A stretch of 64,000 bases of DNA from Lithospermum erythrorhizon (taxonomy: Eukaryota; Streptophyta; Magnoliopsida; Boraginales; Boraginaceae): contig JADFUC010000322.1 in the NCBI GenBank assembly GCA_019722365.1, positions 62,001 to 126,000 on the forward strand, read 5' to 3'. The position numbers were made by a program, and so were the translations under genes. Below, piece after piece: positions 49,736 to 60,606 of the stretch; position 1 is the stretch's first letter, and each line of letters begins with the position of its first letter. The notes beneath the pieces were generated by a model. It was given only the letters and a program-made list of their open reading frames with translations, was not told the DNA's origin and did no database searches.

Positions 49736-49829
49736 CGTCTTTATAGTAACTGCTTACTATTAGGTATATTATATATCTTATCACTTTTGATATTTATTTT
49801 GTTATATGTTTACCCACATTATTATAGAT

Positions 49830-50230
49830 AGCTGACGATATGGCTCAAGTATTCTATAATTAGAGCGGATATTATTATTTTATGTTTTACCCACATTATA
49901 GATAAGGGCTATGTCAAGTATTCTATAACGAGCCTATTATAGATAGCGGTTATATGTCGAGTATTCTATAATGTCAGGCGTTTATTATTATTTTATGTTT
50001 TCTTACTATTATGAATGGCGGCTATGTCAAGTATTCTATAATTAGAGTCTATTATAGATAATTGGCTATATGTCAAGTATTCTGATGGAAGCGTTGTATT
50101 ATTTATTATTGTTTTTTATTTGCTTTACTATTATAGAAAAGCTGGCGTCGAGTCACAGTGATCTATAATAGCGTGGCTAATATTATGGAAAAGCGGCAGC
50201 CCGTCAAGTGCTTTCTGTAATAAACATGGA
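49830..50230 (+). repeat. Tandem repeats in the Copia leader
   Basis: About eight degenerate copies of a unit built on TATTATAGATAGCGGCTATG then TCAAGTATTCTATAAT, often separated by TTTATTATTATTTTATGTTTT. They fill the untranslated leader between LTR and gag. Confidence 0.75.
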
Positions 50231-50963
50231 TTTATTTATTTTGAGTGGAAGTTAAATCTCCATATTGTGTTTATTTACTTATAACTTAGTGGAGGTATAA
50301 AACACCCCCAGCATTTTTATTATTATCTAACTATTGTGTCACACTTATTTTATTTATTGTCATGAATTATTTGTTTATAATCATATGTATTACATTATCA
50401 TATGTGTTCATTTTATCGTATGATCATGCATTATGTGCATTCTAAACGACTACATCATATTTTAACACTTAAAAATATTTTTCCTTCCCGTTTTCTAACG
50501 GTAATGACGATTAAAATTAATATTTTTTCCTATCCTCAAGCGATTAAGTAAGCGGTAATAAAGCGGTAACAATAACGGACACTTCTCAAAATTTCACCCT
50601 ATAAATGCATTCATTCCCTTCCACATTTCTAAACATCTTTCTCAAAGTATTTTATAAAAGCGAGATTCACAATGGCAAAATATTTTCTAGTGTTTGTATT
50701 TATAATGCTTCTTTCTTTTCATAATGGGTTTTTATTAAAGTTGAAGAGATAGGTAAAGGGAATGACAACATTTTGGTAATTGAAATGTTTTACCATTTCT
50801 AATCTTAGCTTGGATTGTTTATTTTGTTTCGATAAATTCATGAAGAGTGAACATGGTATTTGTAATTGAATAAGATTTCAATATATGTATTGAATGCGAG
50901 AATGTAATATTGAATAAAATGTCATTTTTCGTATTGATTGCGTTTGTTTGTGATTTAGATACA

Positions 50964-51940
50964 ATGTCCAACTATAAGCTCAACTTCGCTCCTCTAAACC
51001 TCAAAGGAGACAACTACATGTCTTGGGCAAACAAAGTTATAAGATATCTCAGATGTAAGGGGCTTGAAAAAATTACTTTGGAATAGATAATCTTGTAGCT
51101 TGTCGTAAATGATTGGAAAAGAGAAAGAAAAAGCGAGGAAAGAAGAAGCTTTCGTGAAAAATCCCAAAAGCGTAAGACTAATGATAGATTATGCTTGATG
51201 ATGCTCTACAGTAGAATATACGAATGTAGAGAATCCTAAGTTCTTATGGGGAAGAACTCAAAGAAAGATTTGGATACCCGAGGGAAGTTCTTTTACTGCG
51301 GCCGATAGATGTGAATGGAACAAACTAAGGTTCAGAGACTTTTAAAGAGTGTTATTGATTACAACTACGCCTTATTTAAAATTGTATCACAATTAGAATA
51401 TTGTGGTAAAATTATGCCGAAGGGAAAAATTAGAAAAACATTTTCAACGTTTGGTAAATCACAAATATTGTTGCGAGCTTGACAGAATGAGGGAATATAA
51501 AAATATTCGAGAATTGGTGCATGCCCTTTTGATGGCGAGAAAGAATAATGAAGTCTTCTTTGAAAAACCATCGATTCACGCCCCCAGCAGGACAATGGCA
51601 TTTCAGTAAATCTTGGCGACTTTTAAAGTCGTGGTGGTTATGATCGATTCGGAGAATTCGAGGGCAGGTGGTCGGAGTGCCGTGGTAATTTTTAGGTAAT
51701 TCGAGGTAGGTGGGCGTGTGGTTTTAGAGTGATGAATTATAGTAGACCTACGAGAAATTACCCAAATCGACAAAGAAAAGGGTAAGAAAATCCAGAAGGT
51801 TCATTGAAAAATAATGACAATTTGTGTTACTGGATGCGGAAAGAAAGGTCATTGAGTGCAGAGGCGTGTAGAGCCTTGAGCGTCTTGTAAAAGATATAAA
51901 ACATCTACGTAGAAGAAAAAGGAAATGGAAAGAAAAGGAA
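50964..51940 (+). pseudogene. Copia gag
   Basis: The start ATG at 50964 opens MSNYKLNFAPLNLKGDNY followed by MSWANKVIRYLRCKGLEKI, the typical Copia Gag N-terminus (LNFxxLxGxNYxxWxxxVxxxLxxKGL). A TAG stop comes after 40 codons (51084-51086). At about 51826-51880 a CCHC zinc knuckle is legible across frames (C..CGKKGHWS...C). The knuckle binds element RNA. The part between is shifted several times. Confidence 0.8.
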
Positions 51941-52214
51941 GTCAATTTTAATGAACATGAACACGAGAGGATGACTACGTATATCTTGAAGACGCGGACT
52001 TCGGTGATGGAACAAATGAAATGAACTTGAACTAATTGATATGATGAAGCTACTTTATGTTTGAATATTAATGTGATGAATAATCTTCGATATTACCGTA
52101 TTATGTGTGACTTTAGTATGTAATGTTTGCTTTATATCTATATGAAATAATAATAATGTTGATTATATGTTGTGTTGATTTACTCTCTCTTAAGTCTTAT
52201 ATCATTACATGTTT

Positions 52215-52460
52215 CAAAGAGGCTTAACATGAAACCTGTGGAGACATTTGCATCCCAGACGGTGGAGCGACCAGCAGCTATGATCCTCGAGAAAGAAGAC
52301 ATATTTTGCGGCGTCAATCCTGGCCGATGAGTAATACAATTTGAGTCCTGAGACTTGATTGAAGGATCGGGTAATGCCATGTTTATATTGCAAATGGAAC
52401 AAAATTTATTCATTAGCGGCGCTTTGTGATACTCGATGTCAAAAGAAACTTATTAGAGGT
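52215..52460 (+). pseudogene. Copia protease region
   Basis: Decayed but legible blocks: a LREKKTYF-like segment after the catalytic aspartate region, then a downstream ALxxxxxxxKLLxxF-like segment (about 52412-52460) that corresponds to the NALYxPxSxRNLLSF block. The DS(G/A) catalytic motif itself is too mutated to certify. Confidence 0.55.
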
Positions 52461-52639
52461 TTTTGTGACATATACGTCAAAAGTATGATGCGAAAAAAAT
52501 AGCGAAGGTAATATGAAATACATACGTATTACTTCTAGTGTTTGGGAAAGAAAGAAAATATTAGAGAAACTACCAAAATTACCTTACGGATTACATTACA
52601 TATATTCTTGAAATTGAATGTAACTTGGTAAAGATCCTA

Positions 52640-53180
52640 GCTGTATTCTTGTGGCATGATCGTTTAGGTCATCCTGGCTCCACAATGATGAGAAAAATAA
52701 TTGAAAATACACATGGTCATCCCTTGAAAGGTTTAAAGATTAATAACAGAATATGTTAAGCTTGTTCTCTAGAAAAATTAATAACTAGACATGCACCATG
52801 CAAACTTCACATGGAATCACCTTCATTTCTTGAAAGAATTCAAGGTGATATATGTGGACCTATCCATCCACCATCTGGACCATTCAGGTATTTTATGGTA
52901 TTAGATGGTCACATGTTTGTTTATTGTCAAGTCGAGATATGTCATTTGTAAGATTTCTTGCTCAAATAATCAAATTAAGAGCACAATTTCCTGATTATAC
53001 TATAAAGAAAGTTAGACTTGACAATCTTGGAGTGAATTTACATACGAATCATTTAATAATTGTGCATGTCAATTGGAATTCTTGTTGAACATCTGCATTT
53101 CCTCATGTGCATACACAAAATGGTTTAGCCGAATCATTAAATTCTTGTCTTGATGTATTGCTAGACCATTGATAATGAGA
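52640..53180 (+). pseudogene. Copia integrase (zinc and catalytic core)
   Basis: LWHDRLGHPGSTMMRKIIEN at about 52648-52706 is the pre-integrase HHCC region. The core follows, from about 52806, in the frame LERIQGDICGPIHPPSGPF, then RYFMVLDG, containing the first catalytic aspartate in GDICGPI. A further block at about 53100-53135 corresponds to the HTQNGLAES segment holding the catalytic glutamate. Stops occur between blocks. Confidence 0.85.
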
Positions 53181-54094
53181 ACAAAATTACCGGTTACTAT
53201 ATGGGGTCATGCAATTTATCTTTAAATCATTAATACGTTTAAGACAAGTGCTAATCAAACATACTCCATATCAACTTGCGATTGGTCAAGAACCGGATAT
53301 TTCCACGTCTAAAGATTTTTGTTGTGCAGTTTATGTACGATAACTCCGCCCACAAAGAACAAAGATGGGACCTCAGAGGTTGGGCATATATGTAGGGTAT
53401 GAGTCGCTACATTATTGAATATCTTGAACTTTAACGGGTGATGTTTTTCGGGGCAAGGTTTGCAGTTGTCATTCGGCGAGGCAGTTTTCCTCCTAGGAGG
53501 AGAAAACTTGATCGAGGAAAAGGACATAATGTGGTATGTGCCGTCTTTCTTGCATGCTCGGGGACCATTATAATAAATCATGGGGAAGAAAATGCTTAAA
53601 GAAAATTGTGCGCCTGAGGCTTAGCAAATCAATTGCGGATTCATTTCTTGCGATATGAAAAAGGTGACAAAGGAGAGTCACATGTACCCGACTATTAATA
53701 CTCGCTTCGTATTGAAATTCGAAGCAAAATGATGTATAGTACATCAGCGCTGAAAGCGTGGCGGCTGTGGAGTTCTAAGGATAAAAATCTCGAAGAAATT
53801 CGAGAAAAGATTGATACGAATGAAAGTGATCTTGATAAGACACTAAATGATAATGATAAGCCGTGATAGAAAAACGTGCTCTTGAAGAAGCACAAGATAA
53901 TGAAAATGAGATTATTAATAATGGCGAAAATAAGAATGATCACCAATTTCTATCAATTATGTTATCACAATCTTTGGAACGGAAAAATAAGCATATTGAT
54001 AAAATATTTGCATTCTCCATTGCACTTATGAAATTATGAATAAAGAAAATGATGATCTGAACCAGTCTGGTTGAATATCAAAATTAAACTTAGG

Positions 54095-55053
54095 TGGCCA
54101 AAATGGAAATATGCAATAGATCTTGAATTAAAATCTCTTAAACATCGAAAAGTATTTGGGCCTATTGTAGAGCTATTCACGAAGGTATAAACACATTGGT
54201 TATAAGTGGGTATTTGTGAGAAAAGCAGGAAATGAGAAAAAGCGAGATTGTAAGATACAAGGCTCGTGCTTGTTGCCTGAGTTTTCTGAGCCGGAGTGAT
54301 TATGAGATAGCTTTTATTCTCTGATATGGGCCTTAAGTACTTCGTTATTTAATAGGTTTTTGTCGGTATCTAATAATCTTGATATGCATCTTATGGATAT
54401 TTATTCTGACCCTATTTATATGGATAAGCTGATAGTGATATATACATGAAAATTCGGAAGGATTTAAAATGAGATTAAAACAGCAAACCGAGGGGAAATG
54501 TATGCGATTAGGTTGCGAATCACTTTATGGGTTAAAACAATCCGGACGAATGTGGTATAATAGGTAGAATATTTCTTAAAGAGGACATCGATAATCCCTA
54601 TTTGTCTTGTGTTTTTATAAAGAAAACAATATCGGTTTTTGTAATCATTCTTTATCATGTTGATGATCTAAATATTATTGGAACTAATAAAGAGATCAAA
54701 GAAGCAATGAATTACTTAAGAAAAAGAATTTGAAATGAAAGATACGGGGAAGACCAAGGATTTTGCCTTGGTTTTGATTGAGTACACTAAAAATGGTATT
54801 TTTGAGTACGCTGATCAAATTAGGAAGGGTATTAAAAAGGTTTAACATGGATAAGGCAAACCCTTTAAGTACTCCGATGATGGGCAGAACACTTAATATT
54901 GAAAAGGATCCCTTCCGTCCTAAGGAAGAAAATGAAGAAGATCTTGGTACTGAAGTACCATACCTCAGTGCAATTGGAGCCTTAATGTATCTTGCTAATT
55001 GTACAAGACCTGATATAGCTTTTCTTGGAGTGAATTTGCTAGCAAAGATTTAA
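54095..55053 (+). pseudogene. Copia reverse transcriptase
   Basis: Blocks in order: WKYAIDLELKSL at about 54106, VRYKARA at about 54250, YGLKQSGRMWYN at about 54525-54560, a VDDLNIIGTNKEI block at about 54655-54700 (catalytic YVDD), then frame 54778-55053 with RFNMDKANPLSTPMMGR and YLSAIGALMYLANCTRPDIA, the RT/RNase H junction. At least four frameshifts separate them. Confidence 0.9.
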
Positions 55054-55059
55054 TTCTTG

Positions 55060-55640
55060 TCCTACAAAAAGGCATTGGAAAGGGATAAAACATATATTCG
55101 ATATCTTCGATGCGTCGATCTTGGTTTTGTTTATCCCCTAACAATACAAAACCGGTTTGCTTGGTTATGCGGTCTTGAGGTTATTTGTCGGAATCCACGT
55201 AATGCTAAATCCTGATTTGGAGTATGTATTGCAGCCTTGACCTTTACTTGATATCACGGAGATCCCCAGCGGACCCTTGTAGCAACTTCTTTAAATCATG
55301 TTGAAGTAATAGCTCTTCACGAAGCAAGCAAAAAGTGCAGATGGTTAAGATCGGTGACCTGGCTTGTATCAAGGAGGCGTCCGTTTCGCAAATTTGATAG
55401 AATCAACGATTATGTATGAAACCGATCTTTGCGTGTGTTACTCGAGATGAAAGAAGGAAGGATATGTCGAAAGTGATAGGACGAAACGCATCCCTGAGAA
55501 GTTCTTTTCATTCACTTTCGAGCTTGAAAGAAAGCAAAGGAGGTAGATATCAGGTATATCAGTTAGAGTGATAATGTAGCGGATCGCTTCATGAAATTTC
55601 TTCAGGCATCGGTTTGAAGCGCGTTCAAAAGTAATTGGAA
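55060..55640 (+). pseudogene. Copia RNase H
   Basis: Follows the RT frame directly. Legible pieces include the LATSLNHVEVIALHEASKKC-like segment at about 55278-55340 (active-site acidic block of Copia RNase H) and a late ADxFMKFLQASV-like piece at about 55578-55615 that matches the usual ADLFTKALP ending. Confidence 0.7.
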
Positions 55641-55790
55641 TCGTCACACTTTAAAATCTTTGAAACTATCATGTTTAGATTTGAGACATCTTGGTACTCT
55701 TTTCATATGAGGGTTTTTGTCCTTTGGGTTTTGCCTCATGGGTTTTTAGGAGCAATATGTGTTCCCATGTAATCGATATTGTTGATATTT

Positions 55791-55800
55791 CAAAGGGGAG
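55791..55800 (+). promoter_or_regulatory. Polypurine tract
   Basis: CAAAGGGGAG immediately before TGTTG of the right LTR, the standard position and composition of the plus-strand primer. Confidence 0.9.
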
Positions 55801-56027
55801 TGTTGTAAATGTGAGCCCTGCAGATGTGAAATGTCGAATGTAAAATGAATAGTAATAGGAGTATTTGAATAGTATTAAAGGGGGTAATTTTGTAGTATAA
55901 ATGCGCTTTCGAATTTCTTCACAATAATAAGCCTTTGCCAAAATTTCAAAGAGAAAGAATATATATATATCGTTTAGTCTTTTTGTGTGTTAGTTTGAGC
56001 GGATTTTGATATCCAGATTTCTGGCAA
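55801..56027 (+). repeat. 3' LTR of the Copia element
   Basis: Starts TGTTGTAAATGTGAGCCC like the left LTR. The end is mutated (TTTCTGGCAA in place of TTTCACAACA), so the boundary is approximate. Confidence 0.85.
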
Positions 56028-56266
56028 TCTTTCTGATATCTAAACATCAAGAATTGAAGCGATGCGTACGTGAAACTCAATTTCACTGTGGCTCAAGCTG
56101 AAGAGGCATTCTGTATCTAATCAGATCTAGTCAAGTAAAATACACGATTATTTTTTAGGGAAAATAGTATAAATAATGTATCATTGAAATGGAATTTCAT
56201 TCCTATTTTTTTTCATGGTCCGATTACCATTTGCAACGGTATAATTTATTGATTTCCTATTATACC

Positions 56267-56303
56267 CAATCATCCTAACATCATCCTTTTGTTAGGATGA
56301 TTG
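56267..56303. repeat. Perfect 14-bp inverted repeat (hairpin)
   Basis: CAATCATCCTAACA, a 9-nt loop, then TGTTAGGATGATTG. It lies about 460 bp beyond the stop codon of the transporter gene and could be the core of a small decayed MITE. Confidence 0.85.
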
Positions 56304-56713
56304 ATAATTAGTGGTTTGAGTGCGATAAATATAAATAAGTTGTATATTAATTTATTGATGGTAATGTAGCCTTGAAATAGTCACACAAGCTAGTAAAGAT
56401 CAAATTGTAATCAAGTGTATCTTTCGAGAGAGGCAGATTTGTGCTATATTCTTCTTTTACTAAAATCGATGCTCTGGCTTTCTTATATTCTTGGCAAAAT
56501 CTCGTGAGTGCTTCGATTCGAAAGCTAATTTGGTAAAACAAAATCAGATTAATTAATATTTTAAAGACCTTTTACTCTCATCATTTCATTTTACAAAAGA
56601 TAAATAATACATTATATGTATATCTTAATCTTTGTGATACCACTAAGACATCCAACAAGTATCATTTACCCAAAATAAATTAAAGTAAAACAAAATTATA
56701 TGCTATATATTTA

Positions 56714-56719
56714 TTTATT
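56714..56719 (-). terminator. Polyadenylation signal of the transporter gene
   Basis: AATAAA on the minus strand, about 45 nt after the TAG stop, with a second overlapping copy (56710-56715). A usual distance for a plant near-upstream element. Confidence 0.5.
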
Positions 56720-56763
56720 TCATTATATTTTTTATGTCATAACCAATAGAAATGAAAATAACT

Positions 56764-57423
56764 CTACAATCCACTTGTGCCTATCAACTTAGTTAACCCA
56801 TATGTGATCCCCATAGCCAACCAACCTCCAATCAAGACCCTACTACAAGACTTCACCACTGGTGCTTTCCCTAACGTAGCTCCTAACCATCCGAAGGCAA
56901 CCAAGGCAAGAGTCACAGCTGCAAACACAACCATTATTCTCACTTTATACTCTCTAATAAATGATGCAGCCAACAAAGGCACCATGGCACCAATAGAGAA
57001 TGCAAGAGCCGATGCAGCTGCCGCTTGTATCGGATTAGGCAAATCTTCCTTATCATCATCTCCATCATTTCCCCTCTCTTTTTGCCTCTCCCTCTTCGCT
57101 TGAGCTACTTCGATATCAAGTTGTGAGTAAACGGACACAAATTCTCCTATGGCCATGGAACATGCCCCGGCTACAAGGCCCGCGAAACCGGTTAATATCA
57201 TAGCTTTGATGTCTTGTTTTACGGCTCCTACACCCATCATGAGTGATGCGGTTGAAACCAACCCATCATTTGCTCCTAGAACGGCTGCACGAAGCCATTG
57301 AGATCGCTTCGAGTAGTCGAATTCTTTCGATTGTTCGAGATCTAGGGCTATGGAAGATTGTTGTTGATCCATGTTGGTTATTGTTTGGAGGGCGAATTTG
57401 GTTTCTTGATGGGAATTAGCCAT
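56764..57423 (-). CDS. Vacuolar iron transporter homolog (VIT-like, nodulin-21-like)
   Basis: A 219-residue CCC1/VIT-family membrane protein. Members move Fe2+ or Mn2+ into the vacuole; the function is inferred from the family. The N-terminal 34 residues are polar. The signature stretch is [20 protein letters not shown] (residues 43-62), with GANDG at 50-54. Five hydrophobic segments are at about 47-67, 74-99, 132-153, 161-184 and 195-215. A charged loop at 103-131 ([10 protein letters not shown], then Asp/Glu-rich) is much shorter than the metal-binding domain of VIT1, which places it with the VIT-like (VTL) subgroup of about 200-220 residues. The open frame extends upstream to 57543, but the TATA box at 57522-57529 lies inside that extension, so the ATG at 57423 is chosen. 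A second Met at residue 18 (MDQQ) is an alternative start. No intron and no frameshift. It is the only intact gene in the window. Confidence 0.92.
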   Translation of the reverse strand: MANSHQETKFALQTITNMDQQQSSIALDLEQSKEFDYSKRSQWLRAAVLGANDGLVSTASLMMGVGAVKQDIKAMILTGFAGLVAGACSMAIGEFVSVYSQLDIEVAQAKRERQKERGNDGDDDKEDLPNPIQAAAASALAFSIGAMVPLLAASFIREYKVRIMVVFAAVTLALVAFGWLGATLGKAPVVKSCSRVLIGGWLAMGITYGLTKLIGTSGL

Positions 57424-57521
57424 AGAAATAATAATGTAGGAGAAGGAAGAAATTATAGTAAATGTGAGTTTAGAGAATTGTTGAACTGGGAGTGTGTTAG
57501 ACACACGCCTCGGAGGATGGT

Positions 57522-57529
57522 TATTTATA
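57522..57529 (-). promoter_or_regulatory. TATA box of the transporter gene
   Basis: TATAAATA on the minus strand, about 100 nt before the chosen ATG. Transcription starting some 30 nt downstream would give a leader of about 70 nt. Confidence 0.65.
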
Positions 57530-58004
57530 GGAGAAATAAACAATAAGGGCTGGGTTTTGTGTAATAAAATAATGATCCATATTAGTTTCTCAACTTACGT
57601 TCAAATTTAGCACAAGTGTGTGAGGCAGCATAATTGTTGGCACATATTTTGCTAGTGGTGATTTTATTTTTTGGCCCTACTAGTACTTAACATTATTAGT
57701 TTGTTACAATAACATACAATTGAATTCTACGATTGAAAACAATTAAAAATAAGTAGTATGCGAACCTTCACTGAAACGTCAAATAAAGTTTCGTATTCAT
57801 TGAAAAAAGTAAAAGACCTGCATAATTATTGGAAAAGAAAAGAGTATTTACAATATTACATCTGTTTGTTGTTAGTGCAGTCATTGCAAATTCTATATCC
57901 CGATCATTTCCTGGAAGCCAATTGTAATAAGAAATAATGGTAAAACAAGAAGGGTAGTGATATTGGCAGAACCTGAGTTTTAGATGTTTAGAGTATTAAC
58001 TATT
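57530..58004. other. Upstream region of the transporter gene
   Basis: AT-rich, no frame. It should hold the promoter of the minus-strand transporter gene. I saw no clear G-box (CACGTG) or other named iron-response element. Confidence 0.5.
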
Positions 58005-58200
58005 GAATACCTTCTTTATCCTCCAAGCTAATATTCAATTTAAGGATTTTAATAAAATAATTGAAAATTAAAAAAAAAATCCTAAAATCCAATTATTTTA
58101 ATGATAACTTGCAAAATTAAAAAAATATTATGAAATGTCAATTATTTTATTAAAAATCCTAAAATCAAATATTAGCTTGGAGGGTAGAGAAGATATTTTA
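58005..58200. mobile_element. Small MITE in the transporter upstream region
   Basis: The left end (ATACCTTCTTTATCCTCCAA then GCTAATATT) matches the right end reverse complemented (ATATCTTCTCTACCCTCCAA then GCTAATATT). The match continues through TTTTAATAAAATAATTGA. TIR about 55 bp in a unit of about 195 bp, no coding. Confidence 0.8.
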
Positions 58201-59289
58201 TGAATTATTGTATAAGATATGTGAAAACTGTTTTGACAATATCACTAGCCAAACAAGAAAGTGAATGGTTGAAAATGTGGCTAGTTTCAACAAACCGAAT
58301 CACATTAATAAGTACATGATTTATTACTTATTTAAGACTTTTGCTTGAGAATAACAATTATTTTCATAATCGGAAGTAATCCATATGGAAATTAATATTA
58401 TTTAGTTTTGGTTTATTAGTGAAATCTCTTCTTGTGTAGTATTTTTGAGTGCATTAGTGAAAGCTAGAAAAAGATCTCTGAGTCATCTGTCTTATGCCCC
58501 TATTATGATATTAGAATAGATAGAGTTTTTATATTCTCGAACAATATATTAGGAGCTCAATATTCTCATGTCATTTCTTTTTGTTGTAATATGAGAGCTT
58601 TTATCTTTATTTCTGAAGATTATTTGTGAGATTCTATTATAATTCGTGGTAAATCTTTGTTATTGAGGTTTTCATACTATAAGAAAATATTGAATTCAAA
58701 GATAGTACTTATAACTAGACTGAGAGTTTTACTGTTCTTGTAATTTTCCAGAGATGATTAATAAGTGATCTGAAGAAATAAGACGTATGTAACTCTACAT
58801 TTTCGTGAATCTATATAAATCCCTTGTGACTATTTATTCTTGCATTTTAATTCTTTCCATTTTTGAAGTTTGCTTGGACTTCCAGGAGGGATTTTGGTTC
58901 TTAGAATCCTAATAATTTTTATATTGGACGGAATCTGAATAATCTACCCACAGATAATTGGGGAAGGGGGGAATTGCAAGTTACATTTCATGAAGCCCCA
59001 TATTCTCAAGTGTCCTTATCTATAGGAGGAGAAGTTATCATTATTTAGTTTTTATAACATTTTATCTAATAAACCCACTTAATATTTGGCTAAGTAGCAT
59101 TTTATGGTCAATAGTAATTCACTACATTTTCATTAATTTCTCGTATTTTGTGATAAAAGATCTCAAAATATTCAACGCGAAGTTAATTCATTCATTATTC
59201 AGTAATTTTTATGATGAACATGTCTTTTTATAATTCACAAAAAATATTTTGTTAACATAAATTTCTGTAAAAAATAACCCAAAATTATA
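58201..59289. other. AT-rich intergenic, no gene
   Basis: No frame or repeat recognised between the MITE and the hAT element. Confidence 0.45.
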
Positions 59290-59929
59290 TATTATATGTA
59301 TAAATAATGAACGAAATCGCATAAACCGCATCAAGCGCACAAATCGCTAGCGGAGATACTAAGTTCGATACCACGATTATTTAGATTACCGCAGTAGATT
59401 CTCAATATTTCATGCGCTGGCTAGAACAAGTATCGGGCCGGTTACCCATGAATCGCCTGCCCGGACTGCATAATTCGCCCGTTAGTCCACTCCGTAGCAC
59501 TGTCCCGGCCGGGTTTCGATGTTAAAACCGAATCCGGTAAGCATCTGACCGTGAACCCGTACTGTATCGTGATCGCTGAACTCCGGCTAAAGTCACCCGG
59601 ACCGAGCAACCTGCTGACCCGTAAGCTGGGTATAAGGCAAACCGAAGTCATTAACCCCTTAACTATTTATTTCGCCTCCCTCCCCCTCTCTCGCCTCTGC
59701 CTTCTTTCTACTTATCTAATTTGTTGCTCTCGATTTCTTGAATCTAAATTTTTTAATAATGACAAGCTCAAATTATCTTTGTTTCAAGTATTGCCAGATA
59801 TGTTTTTATTTTGTTTAGACAATTTTGTTTCGATTTAGACAATTTTGTTTCTCAAGCTTAGCACTTTTATTTCGATTTATACTGCTTCAAAAAATAAAGG
59901 TTTTTGATTATGAATGTGAGGTTTTCAAT

Positions 59930-60345
59930 AAAATTAGGGATTTGAATCTCCTAATTGTGGTTTTGACTTTCGAATTTTTATTAGTGGGTTTCAATCGAAT
60001 TAGGTTTTATCTTACCTGTGGTTTTAATCAATTAGGTTTTTGATTTATAAACGAGGATTCGAATAAATTTTGGGGCTTTTGACTTTTCTATTATAAATTA
60101 GGTTTTGAATTAAATTAGGGTTTTGATTTATAAACAGTTTTGAATAAATTGGGGTTTTAATTTATAAATTGTGGTTTTCGAATTAAATTAGGGGCTCAAT
60201 TGAATTTAGGTTTCGAATTTAAATAAAATCTAATTGTGATTTTGACTCAATTAAATTGTGGTTTCGACTTCAATTAAATTAGGATTTCTGAGTTCAATTA
60301 AATTATGGTTTCTCACTTCAATTAAATTAGGGTTTCTGACTTCAA
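59930..60345 (+). repeat. Degenerate repeats in the hAT 5' region
   Basis: Successive variants of AATTAAATTAGGGTTT with GACTTCAATT or GATTTATAAAC form a loose array with periods of about 27-35 bp. This is probably leader or intron sequence of the transposase gene. Confidence 0.65.
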
Positions 60346-60606
60346 TTTTGAATTTGTAATTATGATTAATTGATTATGTTGTTCCGATTCTTTCAGTTTT
60401 GAAACATTTAATGTGATTGTTAATTAATTGTTTTAATTATGCCTTATCAGCATTCTTCATCGATTCCTCATCAAACGGATTTTATTACATGATAACGGTA
60501 TCTATCGGGGAATCAAATCGGGGAGCCTGGATTTTGACAATACGACATCGCTGCCAGTCAACCCTCTCGCGTACTAAATATTATCAAGTGTTCGATGCAT
60601 CTTAGA

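Larger units (their letters stand above)
49502..56027 (+). mobile_element. Structurally complete but dead Copia retrotransposon
   Basis: Two LTRs (49502-49720 and 55801-56027), a polypurine tract, a long leader and Gag, protease, integrase, RT and RNase H blocks in the Copia order on the plus strand. Total about 6.5 kb. Each coding block is legible but frames change repeatedly. No intact polyprotein remains. Target duplications are not evident. The LTR ends are fixed by TGTTG at the start of both and CAACA at the end of the left LTR. Confidence 0.9.
56028..56763. other. Intergenic region 3' of the transporter gene
   Basis: AT-rich. The minus-strand 64-codon frame at 56347-56541 has no domain. 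Contains the hairpin at 56267-56303 and the polyadenylation signal of the transporter gene. Confidence 0.5.

Noticed and set aside
56777..57103. 108-codon plus-strand frame
   Set aside because: It is the exact antisense shadow of the transporter gene.
57424..57543. Upstream 40-codon extension of the transporter reading frame
   Set aside because: The TATA box lies inside it and the family has short N-termini, so it is most likely untranslated leader and promoter.
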